A stretch of 64,000 nt of DNA from Letharia columbiana (GCF_014066305.1 NW_023501037.1:1488501-1552500); one strand, 5' to 3'; shown: positions 50,109 to 63,420, counted from the first letter of the stretch. Made by a program: numbers and translations. Notes: generated by a model from the sequence alone, not told the origin.

Positions 50109-52739
50109 CTTAAGTCTAAAAATATCTTTATTTTTAAGAATCTAAGCCTCGATTTAAGAGGTTATATAAACGTCTTTCTAGAGTTATTATCTTCTTCTTT
50201 TCTTAAGATAACTCGATCTTCTCGCTTTAAGAATAAAACTCCTCTTTTTAAGCTCGATAAAGATAAAGAAAGAAAACTTATTAATCTTTTCTTATTATTA
50301 TCTATAACTCTTATATAAAAATCTTAATCTCTTTATTAATCTCGATCTTTATCTTTCTTCTTATTACTTTCGAATTTTATATTAAAAGTAAACCTAGCTC
50401 TAAAAAAGTTAAGTATATTAAATTCTTAAGATCTTTATATAGCTATAAACTTAATAAATAGAATTCTCTTTTTATTAAATTAAGTTATATTTAATAAGAT
50501 ATTAAGAAATAATAATAAAGAATATTAAAAAAAATTAAATATAAGATTTTTTAATAATAAATTTAATAGATTAATTTTTAGTTAGTTAGAATCTTTTAAT
50601 TTAAAAAATATTACTTTAAAATCTAATTTTAGCGGAAATTAGCTTTTATAAAATTAAGAGAGTCTTTAATAAATACCGCCTTCGTCTATAAAAATAGATT
50701 TAATAATATAATAAATTATATTATAAATTATATAAGTAATTATAAAGAACTTATAATTTATATCTAATACTATAAATTTAATAAATTTATAGAGTCTATT
50801 AGAATCTTCTAAATAAGCTATTTCGAAGGAATCTAATAGTAATTTCTATATCTTTAATCTAGAATTCTTTTATTTAGATTTTAAAGAATTATATAATATT
50901 AATAATATTATTTTTAATAATAAAGAAATTATATATTAGAAAGTATATTCTTTCTATTAATATATAAAAGATTATATTATAATTAAAGAAGAGGATATTA
51001 TATATATAAATCTCTTAATTTATTTTTAAGAAGTTACCTTATTCTAATAGCTAAATACTTTATTCTAAGATAAGAAAAATATAATAATATAACTTTAAAT
51101 AGAATTAAGAAGAACGCTCACTCGACTATAAAATCGTTTTAAGATATTTATATCCTTAACTCTAAATTAACTTATAAGATAAGTTTATACTCTTAATAAT
51201 ATTAATAATAAATATAATCTCGTAAGCTATATATAGAGCGTTTTTAAGTATATTATATAAATAGAAATCTTTAAGAAGTATACTTAAGTTACTTAAGCGT
51301 GAAATTACTTAAAAATCGAGTTATAAATTATTATACCGCCTCTAACTTCTTAAATTACGCTTTATAAATTTATAAAAAAATTTAATAATAAAAAGAAACT
51401 ATAATATTATTTTAATTAGTAAAAAAAATTATAGTATAAAAATATATAAAAGGAAGTTTAAGATTAAGAATAAGAGAGAGATAAAGATTAAGATTATAAA
51501 TAACGATTTAATAAGAATAGATCTTTTTCTAGAAAACGATAAGATAGATTTTAGAAAGCTTAAAAGCGATTATTTCTTCCTTCTCGCCCTTTTTTAATAG
51601 GTCTATAAATATATAATATTTATTCTTATTAGCTAAAATCGTTATACCCAGACTATAGATATTAGTAATAGTCGAATTTTCCTATATATCCCTCTTATAC
51701 TTCTTAAGCTTATACGCTTTATCAATAGAATTAAAATAATTAAGTATCTTCTTATATATAGTCGCCTGAATAACAATTCCTATAGACTTTATCTTAGACT
51801 TAAACTTAGACTCTAATTACGACTTTAAGAAATCAGGCTTTAAGAAACGCCTTATCGGCTTTTAAGCAGTTATTTATAATTATAGCCGAAAACGCCTAAT
51901 TAAATTAGTTATAATATTCGAATTAAACGAACTACTAGAATCGTAATAAATATTTATTTTATCTAATTAGATAATATAGCGATAACTAAAGATATAGTAA
52001 TTAAGAATTTATAAGAATATTTATATCTTAATCTCTATAGAAAGCATACTTTTATAATCTTAAAAATAAGAGCTTTATTTCTAAAGGCTATTATAAAAAC
52101 TATAATTTTATATACTTATAGAATTCTTCGATATATTATATAAGTAATAATAATTATTTTCACGATATATACGAAAATAAGGCTTTAGAAGATAAGAAAT
52201 TCGATTATAAGAATAAGGAAGTCGATATCGAATTTATCTTAATTACTTATTATATTACTATAAGTAAAATAAAAAATTTACTAATTTATTAAAAATATTA
52301 AAAGAAGTTTTCGTTTAATAATTAGTTATATATTTATCTTAAAAAAAAATCTTATTATCGAATAGCCCTTTTAAAGAATATTAAAAAGATTTCTAGAGAG
52401 AAGAATTCTATATTCGACTTATTACTAAAGAAGTTAATAAAGATCTCTAAAAAAATACTATTAGAAAAGATATTTATTTCTAAAAAACTCGAGTTAATCA
52501 AGTTCGTAGCATCTACAAATTTAAATAATAAAATAATTTTTTAATTATAATATTATCTTATTAAACTATTTAGTCTTTCTTTAGAAGCTTCGCCGAAATT
52601 AGAATATCTAGATATCGAATACTTAATAAGTATAAGAAATCGAGTTTTCTTAAAGAGATTAATACTCTCTTTTTTTATGAAGAAGTATATAGCTTTAATT
52701 ATCTTACGTAAGATTAACTTAAATTAATATTCTACTAAT
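50109..52739. other. AT-rich DNA upstream of the gypsy pol remnant
   Basis: 2.6 kb that should include the gag part of the gypsy element that follows, but no zinc knuckle or long terminal repeat could be identified. The frame 50,100-50,318 (+) is open by chance and starts inside the TIR end. A less mutated patch at 51,580-51,900 keeps some CpC and CpA. Confidence 0.45.
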
Positions 52740-52817
52740 AAATAAATTATCTTTTCTTTCTTTATAAAAAATAAAACTTCGAAAAAAAAGTCTATTATAA
52801 TTAAGTTTATTTAAAAT

Positions 52818-52905
52818 ATATATATCGTAGATAATCTTAAAATAAATCTTTTAATAGGGATAAATATACTCAATCTAGAAGAAGTAGTAATCGATCTTTT
52901 ATAGA
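52818..52905 (+). pseudogene. Gypsy aspartic-protease tail remnant
   Basis: The frame from 52,818 reads IVDNLKINLLIGINIL, which matches the last strand of retroelement aspartic proteases (the usual text is a hydrophobic strand followed by LLIG-D-IL). The catalytic DTG/DSG upstream is not readable. Confidence 0.6.
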
Positions 52906-53834
52906 AGAAAGTAATTCTTATTAAATATAAAAATATCGCTATATTAATATAAGCTATCGCTAGAGATAATATAAAAATTTAATAAATCGTAAAATCGAAA
53001 CGATATTAAGTTATTTCTTTAAAATTTATTAAATTTATTACTATATCTTTACGAGGTAAGAATCTACTTCTTAATTAAGACTCTCTTTTTAAATCGAAGA
53101 TAAACAAAGTTTATATATATCTTATAAATATAAATTTCAACTTTATTTCTATTCGAAATAATAGTACTACTTCGCTTATAATACCTTATCGTTATAAAAT
53201 TAACTTTATAATTAAGTATAAAGCTAAAGAAGGTTACTCGATTTAAGTAGAGAATTACTCTTTAATAGCTAAGACAGTCGAAGATAAAAGGCCTATACTC
53301 GAGGAATTTATTAATCTTATCACATTAAAATCAGTTATCGAGAAAATAACTATAAACCCCGCTTTAAAAACTTAGCTATTTAATAAAATTACTATCTATA
53401 GAAAATAGAAGTATATCGATATAATATAAAGTATCTTAGAAGAAAACTCTCGTATCTAAAAAGATTTTAATAATACTATTAATCTTTTTAAAGCGGAGTA
53501 GCTATAGATATTAATTACTATAAACTAATAATCTTTTATAGCGAAGTTAGAGAATAAGATTTATTCTCTAACTTTAAAAGATTATAAGCTTATTAATAAA
53601 AAGTTTAATAAGATATATATCTAAGATAAGATAAGCTAATCTAAAAAACTAACTTCTTTTACTTTCTCTATTTTTATAATCTATAAGATAGTTTATATTA
53701 AATTTAAAAAAATACTAAAGTAAAAGAAAAGAGTTATTATTAATATTAGAGGCCTTAATAAAATTATAATTTTTAATAATTACTCTCTTTCTTTATAGAA
53801 TAATATTATTATAATAATTTAAGAATATACTTTT

Positions 53835-54240
53835 ATTAATATAATTAATTATAATAAACAATTTTATCTTTTCTTAATAAAGAAAGATTATCGATAACGA
53901 TTTATTATAATATCTTATTAAGAATTAGAGTACTTTAACGTAATAGTAATAAATTTTAAGAACTTAATACTTTACGTTTAGAGAAAAATAAATAACTTTC
54001 TTTATTTATATTATTATTTTACTAGATACTATATAGATAATATTATTATCTTTTTTTAAAGTATAAAAGATTATTTTGAGTATTTAAAAACGATTTTTCG
54101 CCTCTTCGCGAAATTTAAATTTTTTTTTAAATCTAAGAAATCCTATCTTAAATATTCGTTAGTTACGCTTCTAGAATAAAAGATAAATAGATTTAATCTT
54201 ATTATTATCGAGAAAAGAATTATAATAATTAAAGAAATAT
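53835..54240 (+). pseudogene. Gypsy reverse transcriptase remnant
   Basis: The frame from 53,835 contains the palm segments of Ty3/gypsy reverse transcriptase: NVIVINFKN (usually a V-M-G-F-K-N text in fungal elements), then YYIDN at 54,027-54,041 in place of the catalytic Y-x-D-D box, with one catalytic Asp changed to Asn by a G-to-A transition. HxxHL-like and LLE-K connection segments follow. Several in-frame stops. Inactive. Confidence 0.85.
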
Positions 54241-54518
54241 AATTTTTCGTAATTTTAAAGATACTCGAAATTTATATAGAAATAATAAATTAATTATAAA
54301 GAAATATTAGATACTTTATATAGATTTCTAAATTACTATAACGCTTAAAGATAAAATTTTTAAAGTAATCTCTAGTCTTAGACGATTATCTTTATAAAAA
54401 TTTCTCGAAAATTATAAAAATAATCTCTATCGAAAAAGAAGTAGAAGCTTTTTATATTCTATAATAAATATTAATTATAAAAATTTATCTATATTATTAT
54501 AATACTAGTTATTAACTT

Positions 54519-54937
54519 TATATTAATTTTAATAAATTTAAAAAGTATAATTTCGAAGTTATAGTATATTATATAATAGTAATTTTTAAAAAAATTCTTT
54601 TCTTAAGACGAATATCTAACTTATTATATTTCTATTTAAGCTTTTAAATATTATAGAATTATATTATTAGCTAACGAAACTAGAAGTAATCGCTTTAATT
54701 TAGATTTTAAAAAAGGTTTCTTATATACTAAATTAAAGAATAAGAAAGAAGATTATCATTTTTATAAATTACTCGACTATCACCGATATTACTCATTAAA
54801 CTACGCTTTCTTCTTCATTCTTTAATCGAATAAATTTACAACTTATATATACTTTATAGTATATCTCTCAATTTAATCTAGATATATAATAAAGACTTAA
54901 TAAATAAAATATAATTCTCGACGCTTTATTTAGATTA
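54519..54937 (+). pseudogene. Gypsy RNase H and connection remnant
   Basis: From 54,519 the RT frame continues (YINFNKFKKYNFEVIVYY). At about 54,641 the readable text moves to another frame (LNIIELYY, then a stop where homologues have Trp, then LTKLEV), consistent with a one-base loss in a T run. The tail ends DALFRL at 54,920-54,937, the DALSRL-like signature that closes the RNase H/tether region of fungal gypsy elements. Confidence 0.8.
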
Positions 54938-55689
54938 CTTCGTAAATAAAAAGAGAAATTCGATATCTAAGATTTAGAAATTCTTAACGAGGTTTTTATA
55001 TATAACTTAATACTCGTAGAAATATCTAAGAAATTTCGTATTAAACTTATACTTAATTATTAAGAGAATAAAAAATAATTAAAGATTCTTAATACTCTCG
55101 TCACTCGAAAGATATAGCTTCTCGAGAAATAAAAATCTATAAAATACGTTAAACTTTCGAATATATAATTTCTACTTTAGAACGAAATTATCTACTATTA
55201 AGATAAGTTTAATAAATAAAAATAACTTTATATTTTAAAGAAAACGAAGTAGAAGATTTTTAAGCTTATTTATAATAATTATAATTATATTAATTTTTAT
55301 AGATTATATAAAAGAATTATAAAGATCTACTATATAAGATATTTAACTTAATACTTAAAGCGGTATATTATTTATTACTCGAAGTATTAGCTAAATTAGA
55401 TTATAAGATATATCTTATATAAGAGTCTTAAGCCTATTATAACTTCTACTTTAATTTTTTATATAATTACTATCAATTTTATTCTAATACTATTATTTCT
55501 AGAAAATAGATTTAACGTAATAATAACTATTATTAATAAGTTTTTTAAAAGAAATATATCTATATTAAGAAAAGATATATAAAATACTATTAAATAGATA
55601 GAAGCCTTACTTCTTACTCTTATTAACTAAGAAATTTCTAAAACTATTATTTTAGATAAAGATTTAAAGTTCCTTTTAAACCTCTAAAA

Positions 55690-56236
55690 AGCTATCTTTA
55701 AGAATCTTAGAAACGAAGCTTCTTATATTTACTACTTATTATTTATAAATAAATAATTAATCTAAGCGAATAAATTAGATAATAGAGATTACTTTAAGAT
55801 TTCATATTTCTTATATTCTTAATAATTTTTAGAATAAATTTTTTATATATTTTAGAGATAGCCTTAATAACTTTATAAATATATCGATAGAAAAGACTCT
55901 TAATAAGATTATATATAGTATAAAATTTAACGATAAATTCGATATAATAAATATCTTAGTAAAGAATTAGATAGATATTATAAATAATTATACTCGATAT
56001 TAATAAAAAGCTTTAGATATCTTAACTTTCGCGGCGATTAATATAAAATTTAAATAAAACTCGAAATATAAAGCTTTAGTTATAGAGAAAGGAAATAAAG
56101 CTTTTATTAAGCTCTATAGAGAATATCGTCTTCTTAAATTTAAAAATATAAAACTTTCGAATTAGAGGATTAGATCTTTTATTATTTTTAAGCGAGTTAA
56201 AAATTTAATTTATAAACTTAATCTTCTAGCTACTAA
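55690..56236 (+). pseudogene. Gypsy integrase remnant (core end and C-terminal part)
   Basis: Around 55,740-55,800 a frame reads LSE, a stop, IR and further stops, matching the catalytic-Glu region (Q-S-E-R-T-N-Q-T in homologues). From about 56,030 the C-terminal module is clear: VIEKGNKAFIKLYREYRL, then KLSN, RSFIIFKRV and IYKLNL, equivalent to the conserved GDKVYL/KL/GPF/RVG/YxLxLP text. Stops lie where Gln is expected. Confidence 0.8.
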
Positions 56237-56264
56237 TCGAAAAGATATAGTATATCTTATAGAA

Positions 56265-56407
56265 TATTTCATATCAAGTAATATCATATCGTACTCGGAT
56301 ATGATATGAGTAGAGTCGAATATCATTCCATTTTTCTAGTATGAGTTCGGAATCTTAGCGAGATATCTCACGATATAATATATTTGTAATATTATACCAT
56401 GAAATAA
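56265..56407. mobile_element. ~140-bp unmutated insert with 8-bp inverted ends
   Basis: Starts TATTTCAT (56,265) and ends ATGAAATA (about 56,399-56,406), an 8-base inverted repeat. In contrast to its surroundings it keeps CpA and TpG (ATATCATATCGTACTCGGAT, GAGTTCGGAATCTTAGCG), and contains an inner ATCATATC/GATATGAT inverted pair. It lies just after the integrase remnant. Likely a small foldback or MITE-type insertion, or a short non-repeated stretch. Confidence 0.6.
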
Positions 56408-59400
56408 TATATATATAGAATATTTCGATTAGAATTTCTATATTTATAGAATAATCCGATTAAGATATATAGAATATATTTATTCTTCTTTATTAAGAGA
56501 GAGGGAATATAAAGAGTAATCTAATATAGCTATTTATCTTCTTATTAATAGTAATAATTAGAATAATAATTAAAACTATAAGCGTCTCTATTCTTCTTCT
56601 TAAAATTATAATATAAAAGAATATTCTAAATTTTAAATCTTTAAATATTATAAGAATAAAATTCTATAATTATCTTTATTTATATATTCGCTTTAACGCG
56701 TTAAATAAGCTTAATAGACTTTATATTTATTCTTCTCTCGAATTCTTCGTTACTCTTCTATTCTACTCTATCGCAATTCTTTTAAATATCTTAAATTTAT
56801 CTTTATCTAATTAAACTTATTAATTATTTATAAATAGATTTACTTCTTAAGTTATCTTAGATCTCTTTATTAAGATTAAATTTATTATTACTAATTCTTT
56901 TTAATTATAAACTTATTAATTATTTCTTTATATATTATAGAGTATTAGTAATATATCTTAATAAATTTATAAATATTAGATTTATTAAAGTACTTTTTAT
57001 AAGCTTATTATTTTTATTAATATAATTATTATAAACGTTAACTAAGTTTTTATATAAAGTATTATTAGCTCTTTTAATTTAATTCGATATATTAAGATCT
57101 TTTTTAAGATTAAATTTAGTCTATTTAAGCTTATTTTTTTAATACTTTATATAAAAAATTATTATTAGAGTATAGAATATCGCTAGTAAATAATATTTCT
57201 AAGTATTATAATATCTTTTAGCTATTAAGAAATACCGCTTATATATAATAGCTCTCGCGAGAGAATAAAAAATATTACGAGCTATTCGAGCGATTATAGT
57301 ATATTTAAACTTTAATTTCTTTTATTACTTTAAAATTAAAAGGTTCGCTAGATTATTAAAAAAAGTTTTATAAAGATTAGAGATAAGATTATAATTAGAA
57401 TAATAATTAGAAGATTTATTATTTCGTCTATATTACTAAAGCTAATTATACTTATTCTTATTATTTAAATTCTTAATCTTAAATTTTATTATTTAATTAA
57501 GCGTATTTTTATTTAATTAATTTATTCGCTTAGCTCTTTGCAATTAACTACTTATATTAATATTTTAATAATTTTAAAATATTTTTTTAAGCGCTTTTTA
57601 GTAGATCTTCGTCTATAGCTTTTTTTAATATTAATCTTTTAATTTAATTTCTTTAATTTTATATTATTATAATTTAAATATAAAAGTATAGCTTATTTAT
57701 ATAGATAATTTAAATTTAATTAAGTTTAATTATAATAGATAGTTAATTTCTTATAAATCGTTTTAAAAGTTTTAAAAAATTCTTTTTTCTAAGAAACTCT
57801 CTTTTTTCTTAATTTTTCGAGCTTTTTATTTATATAGTTAAATAGATAATTATAGACGTTAAAAACGTAATAAATTATAGTCTTCTTTCCTCTATTTATT
57901 AATTTTATAAATTTATAAAAAGACTTAATAAGCTAAATTAAATATTAAATTTATTAGAAATTAATTAAAAATTATTTAGATATTTAAATTATAATTTTTA
58001 TTTATAATTATTTTTTATTATTTAATCTTAAGTAGATAGTTAATCTATTTTCTAAAAAAGTATATAATATTAATATAAAGAAGTAAAGCGCGAATTAATA
58101 TCTAATAAGTTAAATCTTAGCGAGTCTTAATATTCTAAAAAAGCTTAAAAGAGTATTTTTAATAGTATTACTTCTTTTTAGAAAATATCTAATATTAAAA
58201 TATTTTTATTTTAAAGTCGTTTAATTTATAATATAAAAAAAATCTCTTTACGCTAATTATTAATATTAATATATATAACGATTTTTCGAATTTTAATATA
58301 ATTAATAATATAATAATTAGAATAATAATAAGAAATATTATATTTTTATTAGGGTTATTAATAGGCTAATTATACTTACTTAAATTTAATTCTTATTTTC
58401 TTTATTATTCTAGCTTCTCTAAAATTTCTTATTTATTAAAGTAACTCTAATATTATCTAAAAGTTCTTTTAAGACTAATTAAATAACGTATATTATATAG
58501 AAAATATATTATAAATAATTTAGAGACTTAAATTCTTTAATATTAAGTGAATTATTTATTATAAAAATAGAAAGATAAGTAATTAAATTATCGAAGAGTG
58601 TATTATTATTATTAATATTATTAATTATAAATTTAAGTATATAAGATTAAATCTTATATTCTATAAGAATTAAATTAATAATACTTATAAGTTTCTAATT
58701 AGTATATTTACTTTCGATATATTTAAAGCTTATAAGAATCTTATATTATTACTAATTAATATTGATAAAAAAGATTAGAATTATTATAAATAATTAATAG
58801 TTATAAAATAACTAATAATTTAGAGCTAGAGAGACTTTAATATTATCGATTAGTAAATTCTTTAATAATCTTATCTTTAGCTTTATAGCTTTTTTTATTA
58901 ATCGATTTTTTATAGTAAATATTAATTTTAATTATATATTAGAGTTAAAATAGCGTAAAAATCGTAATATCTTAAAATTATTAGCGATTATAAATAAAAT
59001 ATTAATATTTATAATTTAGCGACGAAATTATTTTAAAAAAAATTCGCGTATAAGCTTTCGACTTTCTATCTTAATATTATCTTTTCTAGAATAAATAGTA
59101 AACTAAATATTTTATTTATCGTTTTATTTATTAATAGTTTATATTATCTAGTTTAGATATATATCTAATTTTTATAATTATCGACTAGATTTATTTATTA
59201 TAAACTACTTAAATTAGATTTTTTAATATATTTCTTAAACTTAATATATACTATTATATCGCTTATTCTATAATCTATAAATAAGTAAATTAAAATCTTA
59301 TTATAATAACGATAAATAATATATAGCTTCTCGAAATCGATAAGCGTATATTTATTAAATTATATTTATTTCTAGAATTTCTTAATTTCTAAGTCTTAAT

Positions 59401-61311
59401 AAATGAGCTAATAATCGCTATTAAATTTAGATTAATTCTATATAATCTATACTATCTTTATTTATTACTATATTTATTATTTTTTATTATTAATATTAAA
59501 AAGAAAGTAAGATTTATTACTATCTTTATATCGAAATATATTTATTAATATCTTATATTAAGTATCGTTAATTAAGAAAGTTAAGCTTATATTAAATAAA
59601 GATTTAATTAATATCTTAAAATTAAGATATTTAAAGAGAAATTAAAAGAGATATATAAATAAATAAAATATTAGAAATAAAATGAAATTAATATTTAATA
59701 TATAAATTCTATCTTCTTACTATAATAGAAACTTATATCGCTTTAATAATATATTATTATATTATTCTTAATATTTTAAATTAAAGATTAATTCTTTCTA
59801 ATTAACGTTATAATTAATAATTATATATTTAAAAATATATAATAATATTAATATAGAATTAATATTTAATTTAATTAATTTAAAACTCTAATTAATCTAG
59901 CTATTAACGCTTTTCTATTTAATATAATATATACTTAATTCGCTTTAATATTAGTACTTATTTATTACTATATTATTTTAAATATTAGAATTAGAGATTA
60001 TATTTATTTAATTAATATTTTAATTACTAATTATATTAATAAAGATATATATTAATATCTTAAAATTATTAAATTTATTTTATTAGATATTAATATAGAA
60101 TTAAAATTTAATTTAAACGCTTTAATAATTTAATTAGCTAAATTAGTTATTATCTAAATCTTCTATATATAAAAATTAAATCTTTTATCGCGCTAAGACT
60201 ATTTTTAAGTTCTAAGATCTTTCTTATTAATATAACTTTCTTTTATTTAAGTAATATTATAATATCTTTTACTTAGACGTTAAAATATTAAAATATTATA
60301 TTCTTTACTTTTAATTAGACAACTTTATCTTTAAATTAATATCTTTAATCTTATAAAAATAATAATTAGTTCGTTATAGACGAAGATAAAAAAGAAATAA
60401 TATCTTCTTCTATCTTTATAATAGAAGAAGAGAAGAGAGTAAGTAGATTAATTATAAGCTATACGCGGCTTAGCGTCTAAAAATAATAAATTAATAAAGT
60501 TATAATATTAAAAAAAAGAGCTCTTCTTATAACTAATAAATATAAGATTAAATAAAAATTAATTAAATTAATAAGATTATCTTTAATAGATATATCGCGT
60601 ATATAAAGAATATTAAAATATATAAAATATAAGAGAGGGCGTATATATATAGCTATAAATATTTAAAGTATATTTAAAATATAGAAAGAAGCGCTTATAT
60701 ATAGCTTTATAATATATATTAATAAAAAAGAAGTTAATCTCTTTTTCTAATTAGCTTTTTAATTAATATTTAAATTTAATCTATCTTTAAATAATATTTT
60801 ATTCTAATAAGATTTTAATTATATAATATTAGTTAGCTCGATAATAAATATTTAATATTATTCTTTTCTAATCTACTTTCTTCTTTTTTAAAAATTCTTT
60901 TTATTATTATAATATTTATATTATAGTATATTTATTTATTATAATATTATCTATATTTAAAGAAAATAAAATTATTTTCTCTATATTCTATAGTTAAATT
61001 AAATTAATAATATTATTTTTATAAAGTAAATATATATCTAATAGCGCTATATCTCTTAATATAATAATTAATTATAATATTAATTATAATTTATTAATAT
61101 ATAGTATTATTATCTATTAAAGCTATTAACTCGATAATTATAAAAATTTAGAAAATTCTTAATAATTTACTAATTACTAATTTAGATTTATTTAAATTAT
61201 CGAAGTAAAGTAAAAATAAAACTTCGCGAAGGCGAAGATTAGAAGATTATACGCGAAATTTAAAAAGTATAACTATAAATAAGAAAAGTACGTAGTTATA
61301 TTAATTATATA
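56408..61311. other. AT-rich RIP-mutated DNA, no gene
   Basis: 4.9 kb of heavily mutated sequence, in which the right long terminal repeat of the gypsy element could lie. I found no readable transposon domain. A few CpA/TpG words (AGCTCTTTGCAATTAACTAC at 57,531) survive in isolation. Confidence 0.55.
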
Positions 61312-61634
61312 TATCTAAATTAAATAATAAATTAATTATATATATTAATTATATTATTACTAATTAGACTTTAAAGTCTATATATTAAAGAAAATTTATA
61401 AATAGTAGAGATTAATAAACTTAATTATTTTTTAAATTATATTTATTTAAATAATAAAGAAGATCTTAATTTATATAGCTTTAAATTTAATTAATTCGCT
61501 TTAAATTTAATTCTCTATATTAGACGTACTTTAAGAAGTTATAAAAATAAAATTAATAAGTAATTTTAATAATATAACTTACTCTCTAATAATTATAAAT
61601 AAAAAAAATTACTAACTAATATCTAGCGGCTTAA
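61312..61634 (+). repeat. ~330-bp direct repeat, left copy
   Basis: Begins TAATTATATATATCTAAATT and ends CTAATATCTAGCGGCTTAA. The same sequence recurs at 63,668-64,000 in the same orientation with few differences, mostly transitions, and a ~10-base length difference. The pair flanks the low-RIP repeat cluster. Confidence 0.85.
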
Positions 61635-62034
61635 TTATATATATTTTATATAAAAAGAATTATTTTATAATTAAAAGATATATAGCTTTTTAGATAATTA
61701 TAATAAGATATAAATTTATAAATAATAATATAATATTATTAAAGTCTAGACGTAGTTTTTATAAAAAGAAAATATATAATAAATAAAAGAAAAACTATTT
61801 TAAGTTAAAAATAAGATATTCTAATTATTATTCTATTTATTACGCTTAATTAATAATATTTAACTATTATATTTAATCTAATAACTTTATATATTTTATA
61901 TTTATAGAATAAAACTTTTTAAATTAATTTAAATATAGATATATATTTATAAAAAATATTATTACTCTAGTAAAAGAGATTTCTTATTCTAGAATCTATA
62001 TTAAATTAAAGATTATATTCCTATATTCGATAGT
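61635..62034. other. AT-rich DNA before the low-RIP cluster
   Basis: 400 bases of AT-rich DNA with no recognised feature. Confidence 0.5.
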
Positions 62035-62040
62035 AGCCTT

Positions 62041-62580
62041 ATTGCCGACTTGGTTTCTCCGCAGTGTTCTCCATAGTATTCTTCGTAGTGTTCTCCGCAT
62101 TTACCTATTATAGTTTCTTCTCTTACTTCTTAATGCAGTGGGGATAACAGGCTAAGTTACAGTGGTATTCTTCGTAAGATCTTGAAGAGATTCGTTGTGT
62201 TCTTGGTGCTGGGGGGCCCCTATTGCCGCTTAATTTCTCCGTAATATTCTCTATAGTGTTCTCCGCAGTATTCTCCGCATTTGCCTATTATAGTTCCTCC
62301 TCTTACTTCTTAATATAATAGAGATAACAGGCTAAGTTATAGTAGTGTTCTCCGTGAGATCTTAGAGAGCTGAGCCGTATTCTTAGTGCATAGAGTCCCG
62401 ATTGCCACTTAGTTTCTCCGCAGTATTCTCCGCATTCGCCTACTATATTAACTTCTTTTACACTGGCTGAGTAAATTGATATAAGACCGTGAAGAGTGGG
62501 CCTATTATATCACTGCTACTAATAACTATCTCAGTAATATTCTCCGCAGTATTCTCCGCATTCGCCTATTATAGATCCAT
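62041..62580 (+). repeat. ~180-bp tandem repeat, low RIP
   Basis: Units begin ATTGCC(G/A)(A)CTT at 62,041, 62,222 and 62,401 (spacing 181 and 179). Each has TTTCTCCG and several TTCTCCGCA words in short 15-base sub-repeats, TATTATAGTT, and GATAACAGGCTAAGTTA(C/T)A. A fourth, partial unit reaches 62,580. CpA and TpG are preserved, unlike the surrounding DNA. No coding sense. Confidence 0.8.
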
Positions 62581-62599
62581 CCTCTTATTTAATTGACTG

Positions 62600-63420
62600 C
62601 GAGAGTATCGAGGATAAATATATTTATATTAGTAAAATTAGTAGAATTAGTAGAATAGTGAAAGAAGAATAATTACATAAATAGGTGGAAGAATTATTAT
62701 TTAATCCCGGACGCGTTTAGTATAACTATAATATTTGAATATTAGTTTAATTCACTTATCGCTGACTTAAGAGAAGTATATAAAGAAAAAACATATCCGT
62801 TCGAGCTCTTTTTAAGGGCTTTTCGACGCGTTTATAAGTAGTAGTAGATAGCTATTAAGCTCGCTTACGGCCTCGATTACTAGTAATAGTAAATTCGCCG
62901 AGAGGTAACCTAAGGGCGTTAGTAGAGGGTTTAAAAGACGGGCGGAAGGGATATGTGCCTAAATCGAACGCGTTTGATATAACTATAATATTTGAATATC
63001 AGTTTAACCCACCTATCGCTGGCTTGAGAGAAGTATATAAGAGAGAACGTATTCGTTTAGGCTCTTTTTAAGGGTCTTTTAACGCGTTTATAAGCAGTAG
63101 TAGATAGCTATTAGACTCGCTTACGGCCTCGATTACTAGTAATAGCGAATTCGTCGAGAGATAGTCTAAGGGCGTTAGTAGAGGCTTTAAGAGGCGGATA
63201 AAAGGAGTATACGTGCCTAAAACGTTAAGTAACCTTTAGACGAGGGATATCGAAGATAATTATATTTATATTAATGGAATTAATAGAATTAATAGAATAA
63301 TAGAATAAGAATAGTTATATAAATAGATGAAAGGATTATTATTCGATTTCGGACGCGTCTGGTGCTACTATAACTATTATATTTAAATATTCATTTAATT
63401 CATTAATAGTAGGCTAAACT
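62600..63420 (+). repeat. 257-bp tandem repeat inside a 642-bp duplication
   Basis: ACGCGTTTAGTATAACTATA (62,711) recurs at 62,968 as ACGCGTTTGATATAACTATA, 257 bases on, with the remainder of the unit (GCTCTTTTTAAGGG, CTCGCTTACGGCCTCGATTA, AGGGCGTTAGTAGAGG) well conserved. A third partial copy starts at 63,353, preceded by a second copy of the leader found at 62,604 (offset 642). Moderate RIP only. Confidence 0.8.

Larger units (their letters stand above)
52740..56236 (+). mobile_element. RIP-degenerate Ty3/gypsy pol (protease-RT-RNase H-integrase)
   Basis: The order protease, reverse transcriptase, RNase H, integrase is that of Ty3/gypsy elements, all on the plus strand. Parts are listed separately. 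The frame is broken by many TAA/TAG codons where homologues have Gln or Trp, and by at least one frame change near 54,640, so no product can be made. The stop pattern, together with TpA excess, fits RIP. The long terminal repeats could not be located. Confidence 0.85.

Noticed and set aside
50100..50318. 72-codon frame (+) in the AT-rich block
   Set aside because: Starts inside a transposon end, has no recognisable domain and shows the composition of mutated DNA. It might overlap a lost gag region, but there is no evidence.
62130..62160. GGGATAACAGGCTAAG resembles a bacterial large-subunit rRNA word and the I-SceI site
   Set aside because: The match is about a dozen bases, sits in a tandem repeat, and no flanking rRNA sequence follows. 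Coincidence is enough.
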